Below are positions 44,794-52,738 of a DNA stretch of 64,000 nucleotides, one piece after another. Origin of the DNA: DATBGZ01 sp963803115 (GTDB lineage Bacteria; Actinomycetota; Actinomycetes; Mycobacteriales; Micromonosporaceae); assembly GCA_963803115.1 (NCBI GenBank), contig CAWDLN010000008.1, positions 558,001-622,000 on the forward strand, written 5' to 3'. The translations under genes and the position numbers were made by a program. The notes beneath the pieces were generated by a model. It was not told where the DNA came from. It worked only from the letters and a program-made list of their open reading frames with translations, and did no database searches. The stretch's first letter is position 1. The number at the start of each line of letters is the position of its first letter.

Positions 44794-44831
44794 GCTGGAT
44801 CACTTCTGAGGTGGGATCACTTCTGGAGGGC
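44781..44831. repeat. 17-bp tandem repeat, three copies, spanning two convergent stops
   Basis: The units GATCACTTCCTGAGCTG, GATCACTTCTGAGGTGG and GATCACTTCTGGAGGGC run head to tail. The first contains the stop of the plus-strand gene and the third contains the DUF3093 stop. Confidence 0.8.
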
Positions 44832-45263
44832 GGCGGCGAACTCCGAGGGGTGGCGGGAACTGACGTACCAGTACGGCGTTGGGTCGTCCGGGTCGACCAG
44901 GTCGATGCGCACGCCGCCGGAGATCCACGGCCGCTGGATGACAAAGGCCATCGGGTCCGCGTCCGGACCCAGCAGATCCCGCCGACCCGATATATCGAGA
45001 ACAGTAACTTTGTCGATAACCGAAAGTGGCAGCCGAGCGTCGTCGACCCGCAATTCTTCGCCATCGATGGAAATGCGGATCCGATTGAAGGCCCAGACGC
45101 CCGCCAACGCGACCAATGCGGCAATGACGTATGTCAATGGAGTGCGCAACGCGTACGCGCCTATCCCAAGCTCGGCCGCGAGCAGGGCCGCCGCGCCCAC
45201 GGCCGCCGGCCACACCCACCACGCAACGGCGAGCCGTTCGCGATAGACGATCGGGGAGACCAC
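44817..45263 (-). CDS. DUF3093 membrane protein
   Basis: A 148-residue protein with two close membrane helices (WWVWPAAVGAAALLAAELGI and TPLTYVIAALVALAGVWAF) followed by a beta-rich domain with IRISIDGEELRVDDARLPL and AFVIQRPWISGGVRIDL. It matches the DUF3093/Rv2698 family next to dut. The start is unclear: GTG 45263 keeps the conserved YRERLAVAWW near the N-terminus and leaves a gap to dut, whereas ATG 45320 would overlap the divergent dut start by 16 bases. Confidence 0.85.
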   Translation of the reverse strand: MVSPIVYRERLAVAWWVWPAAVGAAALLAAELGIGAYALRTPLTYVIAALVALAGVWAFNRIRISIDGEELRVDDARLPLSVIDKVTVLDISGRRDLLGPDADPMAFVIQRPWISGGVRIDLVDPDDPTPYWYVSSRHPSEFAAALQK

Positions 45264-45304
45264 GGGTGCAGGGTACGGTGGCCCCGAATCGGGAGGAGGT
45301 CCGG

Positions 45305-45784
45305 GTGGATCAGGCGTCATCGGTGCGGATACCGGTCCAACGACTGGACCCGGGCCTTCCATTGCTCAACTACGCGCATGACGGCGATGCCGGGGCCGAC
45401 CTCTTCGCGGCCGTCGATGTCGAGCTCGCTCCGGGGGAGCGGGCCTTGGTGCCGACCGGGATCGCCATCGCGCTGCCCCCGGGCTACGTCGGTCTCGTGC
45501 ACCCACGCTCCGGGCTGGCGAGCCGGCTCGGCGTAACGGTGCTCAACGCGCCCGGTACGGTCGACGCCGGCTACCGCGGCGAGATCCTGGTCAACCTGAT
45601 CAACCACGATCCCCGCACGCCGGCGCGGATCAGCCGGGGTGATCGGATCGCCCAGCTTGTCGTGCAACGAGTGGAGCGGGCAGACTTTTACCTAGTGGAG
45701 GAGCTGTCCGGGTCCGGGAGGGGCGCGGGCGGACACGGTTCCACCGGGGGCCTGGCCGCACTCGGGGACAAGGAGTCGCGGTGA
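45305..45784 (+). CDS. dut: deoxyuridine 5'-triphosphate nucleotidohydrolase
   Basis: A 159-residue trimeric dUTPase. All five motifs are seen: AHDGDAGADLFA (1), HPRSGLASR (2), NAPGTVDAGYRGEI (3, catalytic Asp), RISRGDRIAQLVV (4) and the C-terminal GRGAGGHGSTGG (5), with His in place of the usual Phe as in mycobacterial Dut. It converts dUTP to dUMP. The start is GTG with GGAGGAGG upstream. The stop overlaps the DUF3710 start by four bases. Confidence 0.96.
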   Translation: MDQASSVRIPVQRLDPGLPLLNYAHDGDAGADLFAAVDVELAPGERALVPTGIAIALPPGYVGLVHPRSGLASRLGVTVLNAPGTVDAGYRGEILVNLINHDPRTPARISRGDRIAQLVVQRVERADFYLVEELSGSGRGAGGHGSTGGLAALGDKESR

Positions 45785-46647
45785 TCTTCTCGCGGGATCG
45801 CGGGAAATCGGGCCGGCGCGGCGGCGATGACGCCGGTCGGGGTGCACGTCATGCGCAGGCCGGGGTCGACGCTCGTGGTCATGACGATGACGGCGACGAG
45901 GACGAGGTCGCGCTGGGCCCGGAGTTCGGACCGTACGACATCTCCGAGGCGCCCGATGACACCGTTTCGCGCCTCGACCTCGGGGCGCTGCGAATTCCGA
46001 ACGTGGCCGGGGTGAATATCGAGCTCGAGGCGGGGCCGGGCGGCGAGATCGGTTCGGTGCGGCTCGCGCACGGTCGTAGCAGACTGCAGCTCGGCGTGTA
46101 CGCGGCACCGCGCACCGAGGGCATCTGGGACGAGATCCGGTCGGACCTGCGAGCCGCGTTGACCTCCCGTGGCGCCAAGTTGGCCGAGGTCGAGGGGGAG
46201 TACGGCCCGGAGCTGCACGCCCGCATGCAGGACGGGGCGGCGGTCACCGAGGTGCGGCATGTCGGCATCGACGGGCCGCGCTGGTTCGTGCACGGCATCT
46301 ATTTCGGCGCCGCCGCGGTCGATCTGGATCAGGCCGGCCCGCTCCGGGACGCCCTTCGCGGCCTGGTGGTCGACCGAGGTACCGAGGCGAGGCCGGTGAA
46401 GGAGACGCTGCCCCTGCGGTTACCACCGGAGGCGGCTGCCCAGCTCGCCGACGTCATCGCCAGCGAATCAGCGGCCAGCGAATCAGCGGCCAACCAGTCA
46501 GCGGCCAACCAGTCAGCGGCCAACCAGACTCCGGCGGCGACGGACGCCACGACCGGGCCGGCCACGCCGCGGGGCCGCGCGCGAAAGGGCCCGACCGGGA
46601 GGGGCACGCCGGCGAAGGTCCGGCCCCCGCGGAGTGAGGCGACATGA
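45781..46647 (+). CDS. DUF3710 protein
   Basis: A 288-residue protein with an Asp/Gly-rich disordered lead, then the DUF3710 domain (GPYDISEAPDDTVSRLDLGAL; RWFVHGIYFGAAA) from about 48 to 210. An Ala/Ser/Asn-rich repeat region and a basic tail follow. It is found beside dut across actinobacteria; the role is unknown. It is co-translated with dut and the OB-fold gene. Confidence 0.93.
   Translation: MIFSRDRGKSGRRGGDDAGRGARHAQAGVDARGHDDDGDEDEVALGPEFGPYDISEAPDDTVSRLDLGALRIPNVAGVNIELEAGPGGEIGSVRLAHGRSRLQLGVYAAPRTEGIWDEIRSDLRAALTSRGAKLAEVEGEYGPELHARMQDGAAVTEVRHVGIDGPRWFVHGIYFGAAAVDLDQAGPLRDALRGLVVDRGTEARPVKETLPLRLPPEAAAQLADVIASESAASESAANQSAANQSAANQTPAATDATTGPATPRGRARKGPTGRGTPAKVRPPRSEAT
46461..46535 (+). 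repeat. in-frame 15-bp tandem repeat within the DUF3710 gene, five copies
   Basis: Five 15-base units (two of CAGCGAATCAGCGGC, two of CAACCAGTCAGCGGC and one variant) encode a run of SESAA then NQSAA pentapeptides in the C-terminal linker. Length probably varies between strains. Confidence 0.9.
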
Positions 46648-47027
46648 CCACGGCACGCGAGGACCGTGGCCTGCGCGGACTGATTCGCCGGTTCACCGCG
46701 TCAGAGGAGGAGCTCGAGGCCGAGGCGCTCCGGGCGGAGACGGCGGCCAAGGCGGGCTGCCAGCCGGCTCAGTTGGTGCACCGGGGCGAAATGGTTACTG
46801 TGACCGGTCGACTGCGCACCGTGGTCTACACTCCACGAACAAACCTGCCCACGCTCGAGGCCGACCTCTACGACGGCAGCGACGTGGTGACCCTCGTGTG
46901 GCTCGGAAGGCGCCAGATCGCCGGCATCGAGCCGGGCCGCGCACTCACGGTCCGTGGGCGGGTCGCGGTCCGCGACCAACGGAAGGTCATCTACAACCCG
47001 TACTACGAGCTTGAACCCCAGTCGTAG
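46644..47027 (+). CDS. OB-fold nucleic acid binding protein
   Basis: A 127-residue protein: a helical lead (RGLRGLIRRFTASEEELEAEAL) followed by an OB-fold (EMVTVTGRLRTVVYTPR, LVWLGRRQIAGIEPGRALTVRGRV) like the nucleic-acid-binding half of RecG or tRNA-binding proteins. It corresponds to Rv2694c beside DUF3159. It overlaps the DUF3710 stop by four bases. Confidence 0.92.
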   Translation: MTTAREDRGLRGLIRRFTASEEELEAEALRAETAAKAGCQPAQLVHRGEMVTVTGRLRTVVYTPRTNLPTLEADLYDGSDVVTLVWLGRRQIAGIEPGRALTVRGRVAVRDQRKVIYNPYYELEPQS

Positions 47028-47057
47028 CCCGACCGACGCAAACCGCTAGGAGCCCCC

Positions 47058-47762
47058 GTGACGCCCCCACGCGAGACCCCCCAGCAGGACCTGCACGAGG
47101 GAGATCTGGCGTCGGCCGAGGAGATCCTGCCCACCTTCTCCGAGCAGGTGGCGAGCCAACTCGGCGGCGTGCGGGGCATGGTGGAGTCGAGCCTGCCGGT
47201 GCTGGCATTCGTACTGACCAACATCGTGTGGTCGCTGACGCCGGCGCTGATCGTGGCGATAGGGCTGGCCGTAGGCATCGCCGGGTTCCGCTTGGCGCGC
47301 CGGCAGTCCGTGCGCTACGCGATGAACGGCCTCTTCGGGATCGGGATCGGCGCCCTGCTCGCATTCAAGACCGGCGACCCGAAGACCTTCTACCTACCAG
47401 GGATCCTGCTCACGTTGGCCTATGGGATCGCGCTCGTCGGATCCGTCGTTGCTCGACGGCCGCTCGTGGGTTGGTTGTGGTCGTTGGTGGCCGACAACGG
47501 CGGCGAACGATGGCGGCTCGACCACGGACTGCGCCGCATCTTCGCCTGGCTCACGGTGATCTGGGCGACCACGTTTCTGACCAAGTTCGTGGTCAACGTG
47601 TGGGTCTACGTCGCCGACGGACTGACCGACGACGAGAAGGCGAGCATCCTCGGTGTGATGCGGATCGTGCTCGGCTTCCCGCCGTACGCGATTCTCCTGG
47701 CTCTGACCGTGTGGGCCGTGCGCCGCTATCTTCGAGCGACGAACCAGCCGCTCCCGGCCTGA
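47058..47762 (+). CDS. DUF3159 membrane protein
   Basis: A 234-residue protein with about five membrane helices, in the DUF3159 family (Rv2693c-like). Diagnostic stretches are GGVRGMVESSLPVLAFVLTN and FRLARRQSVRYAMNGLFGI, and the later KTGDPKTFYLPGIL. It may be a transporter accessory or envelope protein; unproven. The GTG start follows AGGAG. It is convergent with trkA. Confidence 0.93.
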   Translation: MTPPRETPQQDLHEGDLASAEEILPTFSEQVASQLGGVRGMVESSLPVLAFVLTNIVWSLTPALIVAIGLAVGIAGFRLARRQSVRYAMNGLFGIGIGALLAFKTGDPKTFYLPGILLTLAYGIALVGSVVARRPLVGWLWSLVADNGGERWRLDHGLRRIFAWLTVIWATTFLTKFVVNVWVYVADGLTDDEKASILGVMRIVLGFPPYAILLALTVWAVRRYLRATNQPLPA

Positions 47763-47771
47763 CGACGGGCG

Positions 47772-48452
47772 TCAGCGTTCCTTGAGCTTCGAGCGCTCGC
47801 CCAGGATCACCGACTGGACGTCATCTTCAACCTCGGTTGTACAGACGAAGACCAGTTCGTCACCGGCCTCGAGGGAGTCGCCCGGCGACGGTGCCACCAC
47901 CCGCTTGCCACGCAAGATCGCTACGAGCGCCGAATCCCGCGGCAGGGGTACATCGCGGACCGCGTGTCCGACGTACGGCGCCGACTCCGGCAGGGTGATC
48001 TCGACCAGGTTCGCCTGGGACTGCCGGAACGTCATCAACCGAACCAGGTCACCGACCGAGACCGCCTCCTCCACGAGCGCCGCCATCAGTCGCGGTTTGC
48101 TGACCGAGACGTCGACGCCCCACTGATCGGTGAAGAGCCATTCGTTCTCGGCCCGGTTGACCCGCGCCACGACGCGCGGCACGGCGAATTCCGTCTTGGC
48201 CAACAGCGATAGCACCAGGTTCACCTTGTCGTCGCCGGTCGCCGCGACCACAACGTCGCAGCTGGCCAGGTTGGCCTCCTGCAGGCTCGCCACCTCGCAG
48301 CAGTCGGCGAGGATCCACTCCGCCGTGGGCACCCGCTCGGGCCGCAGTGCCGCCGGCTGGCGCTCGATGAGCAGCACGGTGTGACCATTCTCGATCAGCT
48401 CCTGGGCGATCGAGCGGCCGACGTTGCCCGCGCCCCCTATTGCCACCCGCAT
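47772..48452 (-). CDS. trkA: TrkA family potassium uptake regulator (second of pair)
   Basis: A 226-residue protein with an N-terminal RCK/KTN NAD-binding domain (VAIGGAGNVGRSIAQEL; LVLSLLAKTEFAVPRVVARV) and a C-terminal TrkA_C domain. It gates a Trk/Ktr-type K+ channel in response to NAD(H) or nucleotides. The ATG at 48452 starts the Rossmann fold. It follows its paralogue by 16 bases. In mycobacteria the pair is ceoB/ceoC at the same position. Confidence 0.93.
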   Translation of the reverse strand: MRVAIGGAGNVGRSIAQELIENGHTVLLIERQPAALRPERVPTAEWILADCCEVASLQEANLASCDVVVAATGDDKVNLVLSLLAKTEFAVPRVVARVNRAENEWLFTDQWGVDVSVSKPRLMAALVEEAVSVGDLVRLMTFRQSQANLVEITLPESAPYVGHAVRDVPLPRDSALVAILRGKRVVAPSPGDSLEAGDELVFVCTTEVEDDVQSVILGERSKLKER

Positions 48453-48468
48453 CGTGTCGCGCACCCCC

Positions 48469-49131
48469 TTAAGCGATCGCCGGCTCGGACGAGGTGATCT
48501 CGGCAACCTTGGGCACCATCTCGTCCGTCACCAACATGAATACCTGGTCGCCGTCCTGGAGCACCGTCGACGCCGTGGGCAGCGTGCCGATGCCGAACCT
48601 CATGATGAACGCGGTCCGGGCGCCGCACGCATCTTCAAGCGCACGCAACGGTTTGGAGATCCACCCGCGGTGTACCGGAACCTCGACGATCGACACCGTG
48701 CTCGTGGGATCCCGCCACAGCTCGAGCTGACCGTGCGGGACGAGGTGTCGGATCATCCGGTCGGCGGTCCAGCGGACGGTGGCCACCGTCGGGATGCCGA
48801 GTCGCTCGTAGACCTCGGCTCGCTTCTGGTCGTAGATCCGGGCCGCCACCCGGCCGACGCCGAATGTCTCGCGGGCCAACCGGGCCGAGATGATGTTCGA
48901 GTTGTCTCCGCTGGAAACGGCCGCAAACGCGTCGGCCCGCTCGATGCCGGCCTCTTTGAGCACCTCGCGGTCGAAGCCGACCCCGGTGATCGTCAGACCG
49001 GCGAAGTCCGGTCCGAGCCGGCGGAACGCGTCCGGGTTTTGGTCGATGACGGCAATCGAATGACCGCGGCCTTCCAGGATCTGTGCCAACGTCGACCCGA
49101 CCCGCCCACACCCCATGATCACGATGTGCAC
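48469..49131 (-). CDS. trkA: TrkA family potassium uptake regulator (first of pair)
   Basis: A 220-residue RCK protein, the partner of the downstream TrkA. The Rossmann motif VIMGCGRVGSTLAQIL is followed by GVGFDREVLKEAGIERADAF and SGDNSNIISARLARE. The TrkA_C half starts near residue 140. The GTG start has GGAGG six bases upstream. The two proteins probably form a mixed gating ring; the channel itself is not in this window unless the APC-type permease next door has that role. Confidence 0.93.
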   Translation of the reverse strand: MHIVIMGCGRVGSTLAQILEGRGHSIAVIDQNPDAFRRLGPDFAGLTITGVGFDREVLKEAGIERADAFAAVSSGDNSNIISARLARETFGVGRVAARIYDQKRAEVYERLGIPTVATVRWTADRMIRHLVPHGQLELWRDPTSTVSIVEVPVHRGWISKPLRALEDACGARTAFIMRFGIGTLPTASTVLQDGDQVFMLVTDEMVPKVAEITSSEPAIA

Positions 49132-49241
49132 GCTGGTCCTCCGCAGAGCCCGTTCGGCAACGTCTGGCCAATGCGATCCGATGCGGACCGCCTTGCCGGG
49201 GACGCTACACCCACCGCCCGGCCCGTTGGCCGCGTGAGCCG

Positions 49242-49247
49242 TACCCT
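49242..49247 (+). promoter_or_regulatory. candidate -10 box, leaderless APC permease transcript
   Basis: TACCCT lies six bases before the GTG start of the APC permease, with no ribosome binding site between. There is no clear -35. Confidence 0.35.
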
Positions 49248-49253
49248 TCGGTT

Positions 49254-51383
49254 GTGGTCAACCCCACCTCCCTACTGAAGCGCCTCCTGGTCGGCCGGCC
49301 GTTCCGGTCCGACCGCCTTCAGCACACGCTCTTGCCGAAGCGGATCGCCTTGCCGGTCTTCGCCTCCGATCCACTGTCGAGTGTCGCCTACGCGCCCGGC
49401 GAGATCCTGCTCACGCTGTCGCTCGCCGGGGCGTCCGCGTATGTCGTCGCGCCCTGGATCGCCCTGGCCGTCGTCATTGTGCTGGCCACGGTGGTGGCGA
49501 GCTACCGGCAGAACGTGCACGCCTACCCGTCCGGCGGCGGTGACTACGAGGTGGCGACAGTCAACCTGGGCCGCCGCGCGGGAGTGGTCGTGGCGAGCGC
49601 CCTTCTGGTCGATTACGTGCTCACAGTGGCGGTGTCGGTCGCAGCCGGAGTAGAGAATCTCGGCGCGGCCTTCCCGTTTATCGGAGAGCACAAGCTGGTA
49701 TTCGCGGTCGGGGTCGTGGTGCTGCTCACCGCGATCAACCTACGCGGCGTTCGGGAGTCCGGCCTCGCGTTCGCCATCCCGACGTACGGGTTCCTCATTG
49801 GGATCTTCGCCCTCGTCGGTTGGGGCTATGTGCGGATCATGCTGATGGGGGAGGATCTGCTCGCGCCAAGCGCGGACCTGACCATCAGTGGCGAGGGAAC
49901 ATTCGTGGGCTTCGCTTTCGCCTTTCTGCTGGTGCGCGCGTTCTCGTCCGGGTCAGCGGCCCTGACCGGAGTCGAGGCGATCTCGAATGGAGTTCCGGCG
50001 TTCCGGCATCCGAAGAGCCGCAACGCGGCCACGTCCCTGCTCATCCTCGGTGTCATCTCGACGACTTTGATGTTGGGGATTGTCGGGTTGGCGAGGTTCA
50101 CCCACCTGCAGTACGTCGAGAGCCCGGCGGAGCAGATTCAAGGCGCGGGGCTCGACTATGTCCAGCACACCGTGACCGCGCAGCTGGCTGAGACGATCTT
50201 CCATGGATTCTCGCTTGGCTACTACTACGTCCTCTTCGTGACTGCACTCGTCCTCGTGCTGGCCGCGAATACCGCGTTCAACGGATTCCCCGTGCTGGGC
50301 TCGATCCTCGCTCAAGATCGGTACCTGCCCAGGCAGTTACACACCCGCGGCGACCGCCTCGCCTTCTCCAACGGAATCATGATGTTGGCCGGGTTCGCTG
50401 TCATCTTGATCATCGGGTTCAAGGCCGAGACGACCCGCCTCATCCAGCTGTACATCGTGGGCGTCTTCGTCTCGTTCACCATGTCTCAGACCGGCATGGT
50501 CCGGCATTGGAACCGGCTGCTGAAGACTGAACGCGACCCGGTTGTCAGACGGCGCATGCATCGATCTCGGGTCATCAACGGGTTCGGCGCCATCATGACG
50601 GGGTTCGTGCTCGTGCTAGTGCTCGCCACGAAGTTTGTTCACGGTGCCTGGATCTCCATCGCGGCGATGGGCGTCATCTACCTAGTGATGAACGGCATCC
50701 GCCGCCATTACGACCGGGTCTCGGTCGAGCTCGACGCGTCGGAGGAGCAGCCGGTGCTGCCCTCCCGCAACCACGCGATCGTGCTGGTGTCCAATGTGCA
50801 CAAACCAACGCTGCGGGCAATCGCCTACGCACAGGCGACTCGGCCCGACACGCTCACCGGGCTCACGGTCAACGTCGACGAGAACGACACCCGCAGGATC
50901 CAGTCCCAATGGGATCGTTACGAGATCGGGGTGCCGCTGACCGTCATCGACTCGCCATACCGGGAAATCACCCGGCCCATCGTGGACTTCGTGAAGTCGT
51001 TGCGCCGCAACTCTCCGCGCGACGTCGTCACCGTCTTCATCCCGGAATACGTCGTCGGCCGGTGGTGGGAGCACCTGCTGCACAACCAGAGCGCGCTGCG
51101 CATCAAGGGCCGGCTGTTGTTCGAGCCGGGCGTGATGGTGACCAGCGTGCCTTACCAGTTGGCGTCGAGTTCGGGCTTGGACCTCGAGCGATACGACCAG
51201 GCCCTCTCACGCCGACTGCCGCGGGGCCCGCGCGCGTGGTCGCGGACCGAAGCGGGCGGTCCCGATTCGGCTCCGGTTGCGTCGGGTGACCGAGATACGG
51301 CTCCGCCCGCCAACAAGGGTGAGGATGGCACCGGCCGGCGCAAGCGCGGTCCCGGGCAACCGCGAGTGCCGACCCGGTCGTGA
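49254..51383 (+). CDS. APC superfamily permease (KUP/amino acid type)
   Basis: A 709-residue permease with about 12 membrane helices to residue 475, starting LPVFASDPLSSVAYAPGEILL, and a cytosolic C-terminal domain of about 200 residues with a nucleotide-domain-like fold (VLVSNVHKPTLRAIAYAQAT). It matches Rv2690c, which lies beside trkA in mycobacteria. The C-terminal domain and trkA linkage suggest K+ or amino acid transport under nucleotide control, as in KimA/BusX-like APC proteins; this is inference. The GTG start has no Shine-Dalgarno. Confidence 0.92.
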   Translation: MVNPTSLLKRLLVGRPFRSDRLQHTLLPKRIALPVFASDPLSSVAYAPGEILLTLSLAGASAYVVAPWIALAVVIVLATVVASYRQNVHAYPSGGGDYEVATVNLGRRAGVVVASALLVDYVLTVAVSVAAGVENLGAAFPFIGEHKLVFAVGVVVLLTAINLRGVRESGLAFAIPTYGFLIGIFALVGWGYVRIMLMGEDLLAPSADLTISGEGTFVGFAFAFLLVRAFSSGSAALTGVEAISNGVPAFRHPKSRNAATSLLILGVISTTLMLGIVGLARFTHLQYVESPAEQIQGAGLDYVQHTVTAQLAETIFHGFSLGYYYVLFVTALVLVLAANTAFNGFPVLGSILAQDRYLPRQLHTRGDRLAFSNGIMMLAGFAVILIIGFKAETTRLIQLYIVGVFVSFTMSQTGMVRHWNRLLKTERDPVVRRRMHRSRVINGFGAIMTGFVLVLVLATKFVHGAWISIAAMGVIYLVMNGIRRHYDRVSVELDASEEQPVLPSRNHAIVLVSNVHKPTLRAIAYAQATRPDTLTGLTVNVDENDTRRIQSQWDRYEIGVPLTVIDSPYREITRPIVDFVKSLRRNSPRDVVTVFIPEYVVGRWWEHLLHNQSALRIKGRLLFEPGVMVTSVPYQLASSSGLDLERYDQALSRRLPRGPRAWSRTEAGGPDSAPVASGDRDTAPPANKGEDGTGRRKRGPGQPRVPTRS

Positions 51384-52648
51384 AACGCTGCGCGCTCGAC
51401 CTTCAGCCAGGCCCCGACGACGGGCTCGATAGCGCGGTACTCGAGCTGACTGTCGGCGGCATCACGCACGGCGGGCACTGCGTTGCGCGCGACGAGGGCC
51501 GGGTCGTCTTCGTCCGGCACGCGTTGCCGGGCGAACGGGTTCGGGCGCTCGTGACGGAAGAGCGCAAGGGCTTTCTGCGGGCCGACACGATCGAGGTGCT
51601 CTCGCCGTCGCGGCACCGCGTGAGGCCACCGTGCCCGTTCGCCGGACCCGGCCGCTGCGGCGGGTGCGATCTCCAGCACGCGGACCTTGCCTACCAGCGA
51701 GAGCTGAAGGCATCGGTGGTGCGCGAGCAGTTGGCCCGACTGGGCGGGCTGAGCCCGGAGGAGCTTGCCAGGCTCCCGATCACCGTCCGCGCGCTGCCCG
51801 GCGTACCGGGAGAAGGCGAGGGGCAGGGCTGGCGTACCCGAGTTCAGTACACAGTGGACTCAACTGGTGTGGCGGGACTGGTGAAGCACCGCTCGCACGA
51901 GGTGGTCGCGGTCGACCGGTGCCTGATCGCCCACGCGGATGTTCGCGACAGCGATGTCCTTGCTCAACCGTGGCCGGATCACGACGCGGTCGAGGTGGTC
52001 GCCGGCGCCGGCGGAGACGTGACGGTGCTGGGTCGGCGGGGCCGGTCGGCACCGGCGGTGGTCTCCGGGCCGGACCAGGTCCGCGAGCGAGCGGTCGGTC
52101 GGGAGTGGCTCGTGCCGGCCCGGGCGTTCTGGCAGGTACACCCGTCTGCCGCGGACACCCTGGCGTGTGCGGTCACGCAACTGCTCGGGCCGCGGCCCGG
52201 CGACCGGATCTGGGATCTCTATGGTGGCGTCGGCTTGTTCGCAGCGGCGCTGGCTCCCCACGCCGGCGGGGCAGGGCGGATCACCGTCGTCGAGGGAAAC
52301 CCCTCGGCCGTGGCCGCGGCCAAGGCCTGTTTGCGCGACCTGACGACAGTGACCGTGCTGCATGCCGAGGTGGCGGCGGCCCTGGCCAACCCGCGCTGGC
52401 GCGCGGTAGACCTTGTGGTGCTTGATCCGCCCCGCGCCGGCGCTGGTCTCGACGTGGTCGCGGCGATCGCGAGACGGGCGCCACGGGCGGTTGCATACGT
52501 GGCCTGCGATCCGGCCGCGCTCGCTCGTGATGTGCGTACCTTCCGCGAACGCGGGTACGCCCTGACTGAGCTGCGAGGATACGATCTGTTCCCGCACACC
52601 CACCATGTGGAGTGCGTGGCATTGCTCACTGCGGCCCCCGGCCGGTAG
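51380..52648 (+). CDS. class I SAM-dependent RNA methyltransferase with TRAM domain
   Basis: A 422-residue enzyme of the TrmA/RlmC/RlmD group. The TRAM domain is residues ~20-75 (ELTVGGITHGGHCVARDE). A cysteine cluster (CPFAGPGRCGGCDLQH) suits a [4Fe-4S] site. The SAM domain has WDLYGGVGLFAAAL and LDPPRAGAG, and the catalytic Cys lies in YVACDPAALARD. It should make 5-methyluridine in tRNA or 23S rRNA (Rv2689c-like). The GTG start overlaps the permease stop by four bases. Confidence 0.93.
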   Translation: MKRCALDLQPGPDDGLDSAVLELTVGGITHGGHCVARDEGRVVFVRHALPGERVRALVTEERKGFLRADTIEVLSPSRHRVRPPCPFAGPGRCGGCDLQHADLAYQRELKASVVREQLARLGGLSPEELARLPITVRALPGVPGEGEGQGWRTRVQYTVDSTGVAGLVKHRSHEVVAVDRCLIAHADVRDSDVLAQPWPDHDAVEVVAGAGGDVTVLGRRGRSAPAVVSGPDQVRERAVGREWLVPARAFWQVHPSAADTLACAVTQLLGPRPGDRIWDLYGGVGLFAAALAPHAGGAGRITVVEGNPSAVAAAKACLRDLTTVTVLHAEVAAALANPRWRAVDLVVLDPPRAGAGLDVVAAIARRAPRAVAYVACDPAALARDVRTFRERGYALTELRGYDLFPHTHHVECVALLTAAPGR

Positions 52649-52681
52649 TTGGCGCCCGAAGGATGCAATTGTGAAGGTCTT

Positions 52682-52730
52682 TTGAGGGAATCTTTCCATC
52701 GGTTCTAGCCTGGTCGAAGGAAGTTAGACT
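52682..52730 (+). promoter_or_regulatory. candidate dxs promoters
   Basis: Two options: TTGAGG (52682-52687), 18 bases, TAGCCT (52706-52711); or TAGACT (52725-52730), which ends eight bases before the ATG and would give a leaderless transcript. No riboswitch is visible in the 90-base gap. Confidence 0.4.
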
Positions 52731-52738
52731 GGCAGTCC

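Noticed and set aside
47755..47780. Possible terminator between DUF3159 and trkA
   Set aside because: Only a 6-bp stem (CTGACG/CGTCAG) overlapping the stop; too weak to call.
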